From Flavobacterium sp. CECT 9288 (lineage in GTDB: Bacteria; Bacteroidota; Bacteroidia; Flavobacteriales; Flavobacteriaceae), in contig NZ_OU957226.1 in the NCBI RefSeq assembly GCF_918731615.1, positions 682,001-746,000 of the forward strand: DNA of 64,000 nt. The letters run 5' to 3'. The position numbers and the translations under genes were made by a program. Of the stretch, positions 7,999 through 18,403 are shown one piece after another (positions within the stretch are counted from its first letter, which is position 1; every line of letters begins with the position of its first letter). Under the pieces are notes generated by a model. That model was not told where the DNA came from. It did not search any database and was given only the letters and a program-made list of their open reading frames with translations.

Positions 7999-9456
7999 AT
8001 GAGCGAAGAAACTACAAATAAGCAAGAAGAGCCCGAACAATTATCGGACATATTGTTGGTGCTGGATAAAGAAAAAATGAAAATCCAAGCTGTAAAAAGC
8101 ATCGACAAAAACGGGAAAATGGAAACCGTTGATCCCACAAAAAAGAACCAAAGCGAATTTATGCGGGTGGACAAACAGGGTGATTTGATTTCTAATTTCT
8201 TCTCAAATTTTTACAGACAGCTAAAAGATCCTACCAAATTTACATTCTTCAAAGTACCAGCCGATAAAGCTTTAGAGAAAGCAAAAGAATTTCAAAAACA
8301 GGTAGATCATCCTACTCCAAAAGGCGAAAAACAAATGAAAAAAGACGAAGTAAAAGTTGAGCCTGAACATAAACAAGAAAATCAAAATAATATGGAAACA
8401 ACACAAAAAGCACCGGAAAATAACGAATACCGTTACAAGCCGGAACAAATTGATTGGGAAACAATGAACAACCTTGGATTAGGCAAAGAACGCCTTGAAA
8501 AAATGAACCTACTTGAACCTTTATTGAAAGGTTTTAAAACCAATGAATTGGTACCCGTAAGCCTAAATCTCGGCACTGCCGTTACCCGAATGGATGCCCG
8601 TCTTTCCTTGCAACACAATGACGAAGGTAAGGTAGTGGTCGCCATTCACGGTATCCGTAAAGAACCGAACTTAAACTTTGAGTTCTTTGGACACAAGTTT
8701 ACTGATGAAGACAAGAAAAACTTACTGGATGCAGGAAATATGGGACGTGTGGTTGATTTGAAAAACCCCAAAACAGGCGAAACCATTCCGTCAATTATTA
8801 GTGTGGATAGGTTAACCAATGAATTGATTGCACTGAAAATAGAATACATAAAAATACCCGATGAAATAAAAGGCATAAAACTGAATGATGAGCAAAAACA
8901 AACTTTAATGGACGGCAAACCACTTCATTTAGAGGGAATGATTTCTAAGAAGGGAACTGAGTTTGAAGCTACGGTTCAATTCAATGCAGACAAACGCTAT
9001 GTTGAATTTCTGTTCGATAGAGGCAATATTAATCAGCAAACGCAAAGCAACGGACAAAATAATCAGCAAAATAATTTGCAGGAAGTTCCGAGAACTTTTA
9101 GAGGTAAGGAATTGGATAATGAGCAATATGATAAGTTCAAAGCGGGTCAGACTATTTACATCAATGGCTTGACAGATAAGCAAGGTAAGCCGTATCAAGG
9201 TTATATCACGCTGAATAAGGAAACCAACAAAACCAATTTTTCTTTTCAAAATCCCGATAAACTCAAAGAACAAGCGAAACCTACCGAAGCTCATAAAACG
9301 CAAACTGCGGTTAATTCGGATGGTAAAACCAATGAAGCAACAAAGAATATCAAAGAGCCTTTGCAACCGAAACAACAAACGCCAAAAGATAAAAAACAGC
9401 AAGAGCAACAGGAAAAACCTCAAGCACCTGCTAAATCTAAAGGCAGAAAAATGTAG
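7999..9456 (+). CDS. DUF4099/DUF3945 domain protein
   Basis: This 485-residue cytoplasmic protein is built from an N-terminal segment (ILLVLDKEKMKIQAVKSIDK), a DUF4099-like region (about residues 145-290, with IDWETMNNLGLGKERLEKMN), and DUF3945-like repeats. Two repeat units contain GIKLNDEQKQTLMDGKPLHL and FRGKELDNEQYDKFKAGQTI. The tail is rich in Gln, Lys and Pro and is probably disordered. The family is almost always found directly upstream of topB in Bacteroidota conjugative elements, as here, with a six-base gap. Its function is unknown; a role in DNA processing with TopB is an inference from context only. Confidence 0.82.
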   Translation: MSEETTNKQEEPEQLSDILLVLDKEKMKIQAVKSIDKNGKMETVDPTKKNQSEFMRVDKQGDLISNFFSNFYRQLKDPTKFTFFKVPADKALEKAKEFQKQVDHPTPKGEKQMKKDEVKVEPEHKQENQNNMETTQKAPENNEYRYKPEQIDWETMNNLGLGKERLEKMNLLEPLLKGFKTNELVPVSLNLGTAVTRMDARLSLQHNDEGKVVVAIHGIRKEPNLNFEFFGHKFTDEDKKNLLDAGNMGRVVDLKNPKTGETIPSIISVDRLTNELIALKIEYIKIPDEIKGIKLNDEQKQTLMDGKPLHLEGMISKKGTEFEATVQFNADKRYVEFLFDRGNINQQTQSNGQNNQQNNLQEVPRTFRGKELDNEQYDKFKAGQTIYINGLTDKQGKPYQGYITLNKETNKTNFSFQNPDKLKEQAKPTEAHKTQTAVNSDGKTNEATKNIKEPLQPKQQTPKDKKQQEQQEKPQAPAKSKGRKM

Positions 9457-9462
9457 TAAATT

Positions 9463-11559
9463 ATGAAAGCAATAATTGCAGAAAAACCAAGCGTAGCAAG
9501 AGAAATAGCCGGCTTGTTGGGTGCTTCCGAAAAAAAGGATGGCTATCTGACAGGCAACGGCTATTGTGTTACGTGGGCGTTTGGACACCTAATTGGATTA
9601 GGAATGCCCGAAGATTACGGAATATCAGGTTTTCAGAAAGCTTCGCTTCCGATACTTCCTAACCCATTTTTATTAACCGTTCGTAAAGTAAAAAAGGACA
9701 AAAGTTATGTAGCTGATACAGGTGCATTAAAGCAATTGAAAATAATTGAGCAAGTATTTAATCGGTGCGATAGTATTATTGTAGCTACTGATGCAGGTCG
9801 TGAAGGCGAACTCATCTTTCGGTACATTTACGAATACCTCAAATGCAACAAACCTTTTCAAAGATTATGGATAAGTTCATTAACTGAAAAAGCCATTAAA
9901 CAAGGTTTTGATAACCTCAAAAACGGAAAAGAATTTGACGGATTGTATCAATCTGCACAAGGCAGAAGCCGTGCCGATTGGCTTGTAGGAATTAATGCTA
10001 CGCAGGCATTGAGCATTGTTGCAGGAAATGGGATTTATTCGCTCGGAAGAGTGCAAACACCAACACTTGCCTTGATTTGCAAACGTTATCTCGACAACAA
10101 GAAATTCTCAATAAAGAAATATTATCAGATACAATTGTTGCATCACAAAGAAATGATTGGTTTTAAAAGTGTTTCCACAACCAAATGGGAAGATAAAAAG
10201 CTGGCAGACGATACATTGCGAACCATCGAAAGAAACAATAATATGGTAACGGTCACGTCCATAGAAATCAAAAGCGTAACGGAACAACCGCCTTTGCTTT
10301 TTGACTTGACAGGTTTGCAAAAAGAAGCCAATAAAAAGCTAAACCTTTCTGCCGAAGAAACGCTGAACATTGCCCAAAGCCTTTACGAAAAGAAATTCAT
10401 CACTTATCCTCGTACCGGAAGCAAATATATTCCCGAAGATATGTGGGCTGAAATCCCCAATCTTGTAAGAGCATTACAGGACCGTGAAAACTGCAAACAA
10501 GCCTTGTCTAAAATAAAATGGGGACGTTTCAATAAACGCATCGTGAACGATTTGCGTGTAACCGACCATCACGCATTATTGATTACCGAAAAAATTCCAT
10601 CGGCATTAAATGCAAAAGAAAATGCAGTTTACGATATGATTGCTTTTCGACTGTTGGAAGCGATTTCTCAAGCTTGTACGAAAGAGATTACCGACGTTGC
10701 TTTACGAGCTATACATTATGATTTTACTGCAAAAGGTTGTAAGATAACCGAACCAGGTTGGCGCTCGATAAAAGGAAGTTTCGCAGATGATGACACCGAA
10801 CCTTTGCAGGATTTACCCGAACTGAAAAAGGGCGATGAACTTAAAATAAAAGAAGCCTCGGTTTTGGAAAAACAAACTAAACCGCCTGCATTATATACTG
10901 AAGCTGGGCTTTTATCAGCTATGGAAACTGCCGGAAAGGGGATAGAAAATGAAGAAGAACGTAAAGCTCTGCAAAATATAGGCATTGGCACACCTGCAAC
11001 ACGGGCATCAATAATTGAAACATTGTTTACCCGAAATTATATCCAACGGGAAAAGAAATCTTTAATCCCGACTGAAAAAGGATTGCAGGTTTATGAGTTA
11101 GTCAAAGACCAAAAAATTGCGGATGTGGCTATGACTGCCGAATGGGAACTTGCTTTGCAGAAAATTGAAAACAACGAAGCTGATGCCGAAGCATTTCAAA
11201 AGGAAATGGAAACGTATGCAAAATCTATTACGAATGAATTGTTGCAAACTACCATTGCCCACGAAAACCTGCCTCAACTTATTTGCCCAAAATGTAAAAC
11301 CCAGCAACTGATTATTAGAGATAAGATTGTTAAATGCCCTGATGAAGTTTGTAACTGGGTACAGTTCCGCAATGTTTGTGGCCTACAAATCAGCATTGCT
11401 GATATTGAAAGCCTCGTCAATAAAGGCAAAACGGCTCTGCTTAAAGGGATGAAAAGCAAAGCTGGAAAAAAATTCGATGCTTATATAGTGTTGAATGAGG
11501 ATTACAAAACCTCTTTTGAATTTGAAAAAAACAAAAGCTATAAACGTAATGGAAAATAA
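9463..11559 (+). CDS. topB: DNA topoisomerase III (TopB-like, type IA)
   Basis: Type IA topoisomerases cut one DNA strand through a 5'-phosphotyrosine link and relax or decatenate DNA. The 698-residue protein starts with the Toprim domain (MKAIIAEKPSVAREIA) and carries the acidic motif ATDAGREGE at residues 108-116. The active-site tyrosine is Tyr315 in KKFITYPRTGSKY. A C-terminal zinc-finger-like segment has CPKC and CPDEVC near residues 604-630. ICE-encoded TopB enzymes probably assist processing of transferred or replicating DNA. The stop codon overlaps the next gene by 11 bases, implying translational coupling. Confidence 0.95.
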   Translation: MKAIIAEKPSVAREIAGLLGASEKKDGYLTGNGYCVTWAFGHLIGLGMPEDYGISGFQKASLPILPNPFLLTVRKVKKDKSYVADTGALKQLKIIEQVFNRCDSIIVATDAGREGELIFRYIYEYLKCNKPFQRLWISSLTEKAIKQGFDNLKNGKEFDGLYQSAQGRSRADWLVGINATQALSIVAGNGIYSLGRVQTPTLALICKRYLDNKKFSIKKYYQIQLLHHKEMIGFKSVSTTKWEDKKLADDTLRTIERNNNMVTVTSIEIKSVTEQPPLLFDLTGLQKEANKKLNLSAEETLNIAQSLYEKKFITYPRTGSKYIPEDMWAEIPNLVRALQDRENCKQALSKIKWGRFNKRIVNDLRVTDHHALLITEKIPSALNAKENAVYDMIAFRLLEAISQACTKEITDVALRAIHYDFTAKGCKITEPGWRSIKGSFADDDTEPLQDLPELKKGDELKIKEASVLEKQTKPPALYTEAGLLSAMETAGKGIENEEERKALQNIGIGTPATRASIIETLFTRNYIQREKKSLIPTEKGLQVYELVKDQKIADVAMTAEWELALQKIENNEADAEAFQKEMETYAKSITNELLQTTIAHENLPQLICPKCKTQQLIIRDKIVKCPDEVCNWVQFRNVCGLQISIADIESLVNKGKTALLKGMKSKAGKKFDAYIVLNEDYKTSFEFEKNKSYKRNGK

Positions 11560-12430
11560 GCCTAGCATTAGCACAATGGAAATCAAAAACCTGATTTATT
11601 CCCTACGTGGAAAACAAGTAATGCGGGATAGCGACCTCGCTTCCTTATACCAAGTGGAAACAAAGAACCTTAACAAAGCCGTAAAAAGAAATATTGAAAG
11701 ATTTCCTGCTTCTTTTTGCTTTCAACTGACCGAAGAGGAAGTTGAAAACTTGAGGTTCCAAATTGGAACCTCAAGTTTGAGCTACGGCGGAAGGCGTTAT
11801 TTGCCTTATGTTTTTACTGAACAAGGTATTGCAATGGCTTCTGCCATACTCCGTTCGGATATTGCCGTTAAAGTCAGTGTAGAAATTATGGAAGCCTTTG
11901 TAGAAATGCGTAGGATGCTCATCAGCAATGCTTCGCTTTTTCATCGTTTGGATAAGATTGAACTAAAACAATTAGAAGCTGACCAAAAATTTGAAGATAT
12001 TTTTAAGGCTTTGGAAAGCGACAAACTGCAAAGTGAAAGAGGTGTTTTCTATGATGGTCAAATTTTCGATGCTTATACTTTTGTATCGGATATTATCCGA
12101 AGTGCCAAAAGTTCTATTATCCTGCTTGATAATTATGTGGATGACACGATATTGATCTTATTGGGCAAACGGAATAATAATGTAACCGCAACAATCTATA
12201 CCAAAAGCATCAGCAATCAGTTACGTCTGGATTTACAACGGTACAACAGCCAATATCCTCCCATTGAAATTGAGATTTTCTCCGATGCCCACGACCGCTT
12301 TTTAATTATTGACGATACGGAGCTTTACCATATTGGAGCATCACTAAAAGACCTGGGCAAAAAATGGTTTGCCTTTTCGAGAATGGATATTGAAGTCGGC
12401 AGGATGCTTCAAATCTTAAAAAAACCATAG
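11549..12430 (+). CDS. ORF6N domain protein with a PLD-like C-terminal half
   Basis: The start chosen is the ATG at 11549, overlapping the end of topB; an upstream in-frame start would intrude further into topB. The 293-residue protein has an ORF6N DNA-binding domain in its first half (IYSLRGKQVMRDSDLASLYQ, ERFPASFCFQLTEEE, GGRRYLPYVFTEQGIAMAS). The second half resembles phospholipase D-type folds, with SSIILLDNYVDDTIL and the HDRFLIID segment near residue 248, although a full HxK motif is not evident. ORF6N proteins are common in phages and mobile elements and usually have varied C-terminal partners. A 33-bp palindrome (11746-11778) lies within the coding sequence. Confidence 0.82.
   Translation: MENKPSISTMEIKNLIYSLRGKQVMRDSDLASLYQVETKNLNKAVKRNIERFPASFCFQLTEEEVENLRFQIGTSSLSYGGRRYLPYVFTEQGIAMASAILRSDIAVKVSVEIMEAFVEMRRMLISNASLFHRLDKIELKQLEADQKFEDIFKALESDKLQSERGVFYDGQIFDAYTFVSDIIRSAKSSIILLDNYVDDTILILLGKRNNNVTATIYTKSISNQLRLDLQRYNSQYPPIEIEIFSDAHDRFLIIDDTELYHIGASLKDLGKKWFAFSRMDIEVGRMLQILKKP
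11746..11778. repeat. 33-bp perfect palindrome inside the ORF6N gene
   Basis: AAACTTGAGGTTCCAA (11746-11761) is the exact reverse complement of TTGGAACCTCAAGTTT (11763-11778), with one central base. It encodes part of the conserved stretch NLRFQIGTSSL. The arms are 16 bp, far longer than expected by chance at one site. Confidence 0.85.
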
Positions 12431-12438
12431 AACGAACA

Positions 12439-12459
12439 TCTGAATATTCAGAGGTTTTT
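12439..12459 (+). terminator. Weak terminator after the ORF6N gene
   Basis: TCTGAATATTCAGA (12439-12452) is self-complementary and followed by GG and a run of T residues. The stem is short, so termination is likely to be partial. Confidence 0.5.
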
Positions 12460-12473
12460 TTATTGTCCATTAC

Positions 12474-12508
12474 GACAAATCCTACCTTCTAAAGCCAAAC
12501 CCTACCAC
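12474..12508. promoter_or_regulatory. GACAAA-type 35-bp motif upstream of the DUF1896 gene
   Basis: This site matches the one at 42573-42607 in 28 of 35 positions, including GACAAA at the start and AAGCCAAAC plus CTACCAC at the end. It lies 69-103 bp upstream of the DUF1896 start codon, in the place expected of a promoter or operator. Confidence 0.5.
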
Positions 12509-12576
12509 TTTTTTAATGGCTTTTACTTCCTTCTTTAATTTTAGACATCAAGCAAAATTCTAAACAAAATTAAAGT

Positions 12577-13011
12577 ATGGATACACAAAAAGACCTTTCG
12601 TATTTCAGATTACGATTACAAGAATTATTAAACACCAGTTTCCCCGAAAAAGCAAACGACCAAAAATTCATAAACCAGCGTTCCTCTTGGGCTACCAATG
12701 CCTATGAAGGTGCTTTTCAATCGGGAAATGATATTGAAAAATGTAACGAAATAGCCAATTATATTCTTTTCGATGGTTTACATTTTTCCAAGTTCGATAC
12801 CGTATTTCAGGTGGTTTGTAATGAGTTCGACACCATAATGGCAGATGAAGAATTGCGACCATTTGCTTTAAAAATGTTCCGTGTTTGTGAACCTATTTTC
12901 TCCAACTATGAACTAACTGATGACTTCGCTTATGGTTATGAGTATGACCAGCTCTACACCGAAATAACCGGAACCATCGCAATATGGATAGCGGAAAATG
13001 GGCTTCAGTAA
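12577..13011 (+). CDS. DUF1896 domain protein
   Basis: The protein has 144 residues and starts [18 protein letters not shown]. It matches the pattern of DUF1896 proteins, which are small acidic proteins (for example [15 protein letters not shown] and [20 protein letters not shown]) found beside the large methylase-helicase of Bacteroidota ICEs. No catalytic motif is seen. Its 3' end overlaps the methylase-helicase gene by 14 bases, so the two are probably translated together. An accessory role for the methylase-helicase is an inference from this constant pairing. Confidence 0.78.
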   Translation: MDTQKDLSYFRLRLQELLNTSFPEKANDQKFINQRSSWATNAYEGAFQSGNDIEKCNEIANYILFDGLHFSKFDTVFQVVCNEFDTIMADEELRPFALKMFRVCEPIFSNYELTDDFAYGYEYDQLYTEITGTIAIWIAENGLQ

Positions 13012-16000
13012 AAAGCAACATCTCCAACAAAACATTGATGCCCTGCGAATTGCTTTTAAACTGGAAAAGGAGAAACAACAAGCCACCGTAGGCGAAAGAC
13101 TGCTAATGATGCAATACAGCGGATTTGGCGGTCTTAAATTCGTATTGAACCCCATAGAAAATGAAATAGACATCAATAATTGGCGAAAAACTGAACATGA
13201 TTTATTTCCACTTACACAGGAGCTCCACCAACTATTAAAAGAAAATTCCGAAGACGAAAAGCAATACCGCAGGTATGTGGACAGTATGAAAAGTTCGGTG
13301 CTGACGGCTTTTTATACACCGCCACAGGTTATAGATGCAATTTCTTCAACATTGAGTGATAGCGGTTTGAACATTCAAAAATTCCTTGAACCTTCCGCAG
13401 GTATCGGCTCTTTCATACAATCCTTTTCCGAAAACCAGCAACCCAATGTAACTGCTTATGAAAAGGATTTGCTTACAGGAAAGATTTTAAAACAGCTTTA
13501 TCCACAAAGCAATATCCGTGTAAGTGGTTTTGAGGAAATACCCGAAAAGGAACAAAACACTTATGATGTAATTGCAAGTAATATCCCTTTTGGCGATACT
13601 TCCATATTTGATCTTTCGTATTCCCGAAGTAAGGACGAAGCAAAAATACAGGCATCCCGAAGCATCCACAATTATTTTTTTTTAAAAGGAACGGATATGC
13701 TACGTGATGGTGGCTTGTTGGCATTTGTTACCTCGCAGGGTATTCTAAATAGCCCAAAAAACGAACCGATACGCAGGGGGTTGATGCAGAATAGTAATCT
13801 GGTTTCGGTTGTTAGATTGCCAAATAATCTGTTTACTGAATATGCAGGTACAGACGTTGGAAGCGACCTGATTATCCTGCAAAAAAATACGGCAAAACAA
13901 AGTTTGACCGAAGTGGAAGAACTGTTTTGCCAAAGTAATACAACAGAATATAATACACCAAACAATGCTTTTTTTCAGGATAGCACAAGAATTGTTCATA
14001 CAGATAGAAAATTAGACACCGACCCTTATGGAAAACCAGCCTTAATTTATACGCATAAAGAAGGCGTTACCGGCATTACCAAAGACCTTAAAAAAATGCT
14101 TTCAGAAGATTTTGAAAATCATCTGAATTTGAGTTTATACAAAGGCGAGCCGAACATACAAATTCCAATTACAACAACTGTTACAGCTCCCATTGTAGAG
14201 CCTATAACGATTAAACCAACACCTGTAACCATTCAGGAAAATCCAAATGAATTAAAACAATTAAGCATTTTCGACTTGTTTGAAAATGTGGACGAACCAG
14301 TAGCGGTTATTGCTCCACCAAAAAAAGGTACTCAAACTCAAAGGCAAACTTCCAAGAAGCGAAGAGCCAATATTGTTCGCCAAGCAGACTTGTTCAGTTC
14401 GGCGATACAACCACCTTATATCCCTCCAATTTCAAATGGAAATACCAATGGAAATACTTCAACTGTCAGCAAAAAAGAGGAAGTTATCGGCGACCTGTTT
14501 TCGGGCTTAAACGGAAATGGTCAGGCTCAAAAGCAAACCGTTGTCAGTACCATTCCCGAACCTGCTCTATACAGCAAAGGATTACAATCATTTCATCGAA
14601 GTGATTGTCTTGTTATAGATAATGGTTGGGTTGGTCATTTGCAAGATGTTGATAAAAATGGAGCAACGGCAATGTTCCATCCCTTGCAATTACCATCATT
14701 GCAGAAAGTAAGAGCCGAAGCCTACATTTCAGTAAGAGATAGCTATCTCGATTTGTATCAAAAGGAAGCCGAAAAGCAAAACGAACATATAGTAGAAAGG
14801 GAAACGCTGAATAATTTGTATGATGTTTTTGTAAAAAGATATGGCAATCTGAACAGTGCCGAAAATATCAAATTGATTAAAACAGACAGTGCAGGGAAAG
14901 AAATTCCTTATCTGGAACGTGTAGTTGGTGGTGTGGTGCATAAGGCGGATATATTCAGTCGTCCCGTTACTTTTTCTACTACCATTTTAGCAACAGACAA
15001 TCCCGATGAGGCTTTAGCATCATCACTGAACAAATACGGCAAGGTGGATTTGTATTATATGTCCGAAATCAGCAGTATGCCTGCCGATGCTTTGAAAGAA
15101 GCTCTACACGGGCGTATTTTCTATAATCCTTTACAAAAGGAATATGATATAGCCGAACGATGGATTGCTGGAAATATAGTAGAGAAATCTGAAGAGGTCA
15201 AAGCCTATCTTGAAAGTAGTCCCAATGATGCAGAAGCCAAAGTAAGTCTTACGGTTTTGGAAGAAGCCAAACCAAGACGCATTGAGTTTGAAGAACTGGA
15301 TTTCAATCTCGGCGAACGCTGGATACCCACAGGGATTTATGCCCGTTTTGCTTCGCACTTGTTTGATACGGAAGTCAATATCCATTATTCCGAAAGTTCG
15401 GATGATTTTTCGGTAAAGTGCAACCAAAAGAATGTGCATATATGGGATAAATATGCCGTAAAATCAGAGAGTAGAAACTTTGATGGGATTGCTTTGCTCA
15501 AACACGCACTCGTAAATACCACACCAGACATTACCAAAAAAATCAAGGTTGGTGACCAAGAAGTCAAGGTCAGGGATATGGAAGCCGTACAGGTGGCGAA
15601 TACCAAGATTGACGAAATCCGCACTGCCTTTTCTGATTGGCTTTACGCCCAAAGTGATGAATTTAAAAATAGGTTGACTGACCAGTATAACAACACATTC
15701 AACTGTTTTGTACGACCGAATTATGATGGAAGCCATCAGGAATTTCCGGGTTTGGATAGAAAATCATTAGGTATTGAAGACTTGTATTCGAGCCAGAAAG
15801 ATACTGTTTGGATGATAAAGCTGAACAACGGTGCTATTTGCGACCACGAAGTTGGTGCTGGAAAAACATTGGTAATGTGTACGGCTTCACAAGAAATGAA
15901 GCGTTTAGGTTTGGCACACAAACCGATGATTATCGGGCTAAAAAGTAACGTTCACGAAATTGCAGAAGCTTACAGATCCGCCTATCCACACGCAAAAATT

Positions 16001-18394
16001 CTCTACCCTGGCAAAGAAGATTTTACGCCCAAAAAACGCTTGCGGATTTTCGGGGATATTAAAAACAACGATTGGGATTGTGTGATATTAACCCACGACC
16101 AGTTTGGCATGATACCGCAATCGCCCGAAATGCAAAAGGAAATTCTCGAAATTGAATTAGACAGTGTAGAGCGAAATCTCGATGCTCTAAAATCAGAAGG
16201 CAGTGAAGTTACACGAGGGATGCTTGCGGGTGCTATCAAACGGAAAGAAAATCTTGAGGTAAAACTGAAAACCCTGCAACACGATATTGATAACAGAAAG
16301 GATGATGTAGTGGACTTCAAAATGATGGGCATCGACCATTTGTTTGTGGACGAAAGCCATCAATTCAAAAATTTGATGTTCAACACACGCCACACAAGGG
16401 TTGCAGGATTGGGAAATGTAGATGGAAGCCAAAAAGCAATGAACATGCTTTTTGCAATTCGAACCATTCAAGACAAAATACAAGCGGATATGGGTGCGAC
16501 TTTCCTTTCCGGAACAACAATCAGTAATTCACTTACAGAATTGTACCTTTTGTTCAAATACCTGAGACCAAGAGCGTTGGAAAAGCAAGGAATTAACTGC
16601 TTCGATGCGTGGTCTGCTATTTATGCAAGAAAAACTACGGATTATGAATTCTCGGTTGCCAACAATATTGTAGCAAAAGAACGTTTCCGATACTTTATTA
16701 AAGTGCCAGAATTGGCACAATTCTACTCTGAAATTACAGATTACAGAACGGCAAAAGATATTGGTATTGACCGCCCTGAAAAGAACGAAATACTGTATAA
16801 CATTCCACCAACACCCGACCAGACAGCATTTATCCAAAATCTGATGGATTTTGCAAAATCGGGTAATGCGACTTTGCTGGGAAGAGCACCTTTATCGCAA
16901 CGAGAAGAAAAAGCAAAAATGCTTATCGCTACCGACTATGCCCGAAAAATGTCTTTAGATATGCGAATGGTTGGCGGTAGATATGATGACCATCCCGACA
17001 ATAAAGCATCCCATTGTGCGACAAACATTGCGAAATATTACAACAAATTCAATGCACAGAAAGGTACACAGTTTATCTTTTCCGACCTCGGCACCTACAA
17101 GCCTGGCGAATGGAATGTATATTCTGAAATAAAACGCAAACTTGTGGAAAATCACGGTATTCCGGCACACGAAGTCCGTTTTATACAGGAAGCCAAAAAC
17201 GATAACCAGCGTAAAGGACTTATCAAGGATATGAATGAGGGTAAAATTCGTGTGATTTTTGGTTCTACAAGTATGCTTGGAACTGGTGTAAATGCACAGA
17301 AAAAAGCAGTTGCCGTTCATCATTTAGATACGCCTTGGCGACCAAGCGACCTTACCCAAAGGGATGGAAGAGCAATACGAAAGGGTAATGAAATTGCCAA
17401 GTATTTCGCAAACAATAAAGTGGATGTAATTATTTATGCTACAGAAAAATCGTTGGATAGCTATAAGTTCAATCTTTTGTACAACAAACAACTTTTTATA
17501 GACCAACTTAAAACTAATAACCTTGGCAAACGTACTATTGATGAAGGAAGTATGGACGAAAAATCGGGAATGAACTTTTCGGAATATGTAGCTATCCTTT
17601 CGGGAAATACCGACCTTTTGGATAAAGCGAAAATTGAAAAACAAGTTGCAGGACTGGAAAGCGAAAAGCAAGCTTTCAACCGTTCCAAAGTCAGTTCTAA
17701 ATATAAACTGGAAGATGTTACTTCTACGTTGGAAAGTGCCCAATCTCGTTTGGAACGGATGAGTCTCGATTGGAATAATCTGCAACAACGCATACAGAAA
17801 AATTCGGACGATACAATTGCAAACCCTGTTTTATTGGATGGTTTATCGCTCAATGCGGATATAAAACAGATTGGTGCAAAACTCAATCAGATTGCAGACA
17901 AATCCCGTACAGGAGGTCAGTATGAAGAAATAGGTGCTTTATATGGATTTACGTTGTTGGTTAAAACCGAAATATCCGAAAAAGAAGGCGTGGACATAAG
18001 AGTAAATCGCTTTTTGGTGCAGGGCGAAGGCAATATCAAATACACTTATAACAATGGAATCATTGCCAGCGATGCAAAATTGGCAACAATGAACTTTCTC
18101 AATGCATTGGAAAAAATCCCTGGCTATATCGAGCAAGAACAAAAGAAAGTTACGGAACTGAAAAAAGATGTACCTATACTTCAGGAAATAGTTAAAGGTA
18201 CGTGGACAAAGGAAAATAGATTAAGCGAATTGAAAACAGAATTGGCTTCTATTGATAGAAAAATACAGTTATCTATTGCTCCAGAACCTAAAAATGAACC
18301 TGCGGAACAAATTGAAAAAAGGAAAGAAACTTCAATAGTTTCGGAGAGTATTGTACGGACAAAAGGCATTCATTTACAACGAGGTATATTGTAA
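12998..18394 (+). CDS. Giant N6-adenine methylase-SNF2/DEAD helicase fusion
   Basis: This 1798-residue cytoplasmic protein fuses an Eco57I-like methyltransferase with a superfamily 2 helicase. The AdoMet site [11 protein letters not shown] is near residue 130 and the catalytic NPPF-type motif is altered to SNIPFGD near 192. A long linker rich in Pro, Thr and Gln (about 390-520) follows. The helicase has EVGAGKT near 952, DESHQF near 1117, the SGTTISNS motif, and [15 protein letters not shown] near 1455. A coiled-coil tail ends the protein. The architecture recalls phage P1 DarB, which protects incoming DNA from type I restriction. A similar antirestriction role in conjugation is plausible but unproven. 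No dedicated nuclease motif was noticed. Confidence 0.88.
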   Translation: MGFSKKQHLQQNIDALRIAFKLEKEKQQATVGERLLMMQYSGFGGLKFVLNPIENEIDINNWRKTEHDLFPLTQELHQLLKENSEDEKQYRRYVDSMKSSVLTAFYTPPQVIDAISSTLSDSGLNIQKFLEPSAGIGSFIQSFSENQQPNVTAYEKDLLTGKILKQLYPQSNIRVSGFEEIPEKEQNTYDVIASNIPFGDTSIFDLSYSRSKDEAKIQASRSIHNYFFLKGTDMLRDGGLLAFVTSQGILNSPKNEPIRRGLMQNSNLVSVVRLPNNLFTEYAGTDVGSDLIILQKNTAKQSLTEVEELFCQSNTTEYNTPNNAFFQDSTRIVHTDRKLDTDPYGKPALIYTHKEGVTGITKDLKKMLSEDFENHLNLSLYKGEPNIQIPITTTVTAPIVEPITIKPTPVTIQENPNELKQLSIFDLFENVDEPVAVIAPPKKGTQTQRQTSKKRRANIVRQADLFSSAIQPPYIPPISNGNTNGNTSTVSKKEEVIGDLFSGLNGNGQAQKQTVVSTIPEPALYSKGLQSFHRSDCLVIDNGWVGHLQDVDKNGATAMFHPLQLPSLQKVRAEAYISVRDSYLDLYQKEAEKQNEHIVERETLNNLYDVFVKRYGNLNSAENIKLIKTDSAGKEIPYLERVVGGVVHKADIFSRPVTFSTTILATDNPDEALASSLNKYGKVDLYYMSEISSMPADALKEALHGRIFYNPLQKEYDIAERWIAGNIVEKSEEVKAYLESSPNDAEAKVSLTVLEEAKPRRIEFEELDFNLGERWIPTGIYARFASHLFDTEVNIHYSESSDDFSVKCNQKNVHIWDKYAVKSESRNFDGIALLKHALVNTTPDITKKIKVGDQEVKVRDMEAVQVANTKIDEIRTAFSDWLYAQSDEFKNRLTDQYNNTFNCFVRPNYDGSHQEFPGLDRKSLGIEDLYSSQKDTVWMIKLNNGAICDHEVGAGKTLVMCTASQEMKRLGLAHKPMIIGLKSNVHEIAEAYRSAYPHAKILYPGKEDFTPKKRLRIFGDIKNNDWDCVILTHDQFGMIPQSPEMQKEILEIELDSVERNLDALKSEGSEVTRGMLAGAIKRKENLEVKLKTLQHDIDNRKDDVVDFKMMGIDHLFVDESHQFKNLMFNTRHTRVAGLGNVDGSQKAMNMLFAIRTIQDKIQADMGATFLSGTTISNSLTELYLLFKYLRPRALEKQGINCFDAWSAIYARKTTDYEFSVANNIVAKERFRYFIKVPELAQFYSEITDYRTAKDIGIDRPEKNEILYNIPPTPDQTAFIQNLMDFAKSGNATLLGRAPLSQREEKAKMLIATDYARKMSLDMRMVGGRYDDHPDNKASHCATNIAKYYNKFNAQKGTQFIFSDLGTYKPGEWNVYSEIKRKLVENHGIPAHEVRFIQEAKNDNQRKGLIKDMNEGKIRVIFGSTSMLGTGVNAQKKAVAVHHLDTPWRPSDLTQRDGRAIRKGNEIAKYFANNKVDVIIYATEKSLDSYKFNLLYNKQLFIDQLKTNNLGKRTIDEGSMDEKSGMNFSEYVAILSGNTDLLDKAKIEKQVAGLESEKQAFNRSKVSSKYKLEDVTSTLESAQSRLERMSLDWNNLQQRIQKNSDDTIANPVLLDGLSLNADIKQIGAKLNQIADKSRTGGQYEEIGALYGFTLLVKTEISEKEGVDIRVNRFLVQGEGNIKYTYNNGIIASDAKLATMNFLNALEKIPGYIEQEQKKVTELKKDVPILQEIVKGTWTKENRLSELKTELASIDRKIQLSIAPEPKNEPAEQIEKRKETSIVSESIVRTKGIHLQRGIL

Positions 18395-18403
18395 CTGCGT
18401 TGC

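Noticed and set aside
8929..9588. 219-residue minus-strand open frame opposite DUF3945/topB
   Set aside because: It is Phe/Leu/Arg-rich in the way typical of the antisense of Lys/Gln-rich coding sequence and overlaps two well-supported genes.
16003..17886. Several minus-strand frames of 90-154 codons opposite the methylase-helicase
   Set aside because: They are in antisense to conserved helicase motifs and have Phe/Ile/Cys-rich sequences with no domain.
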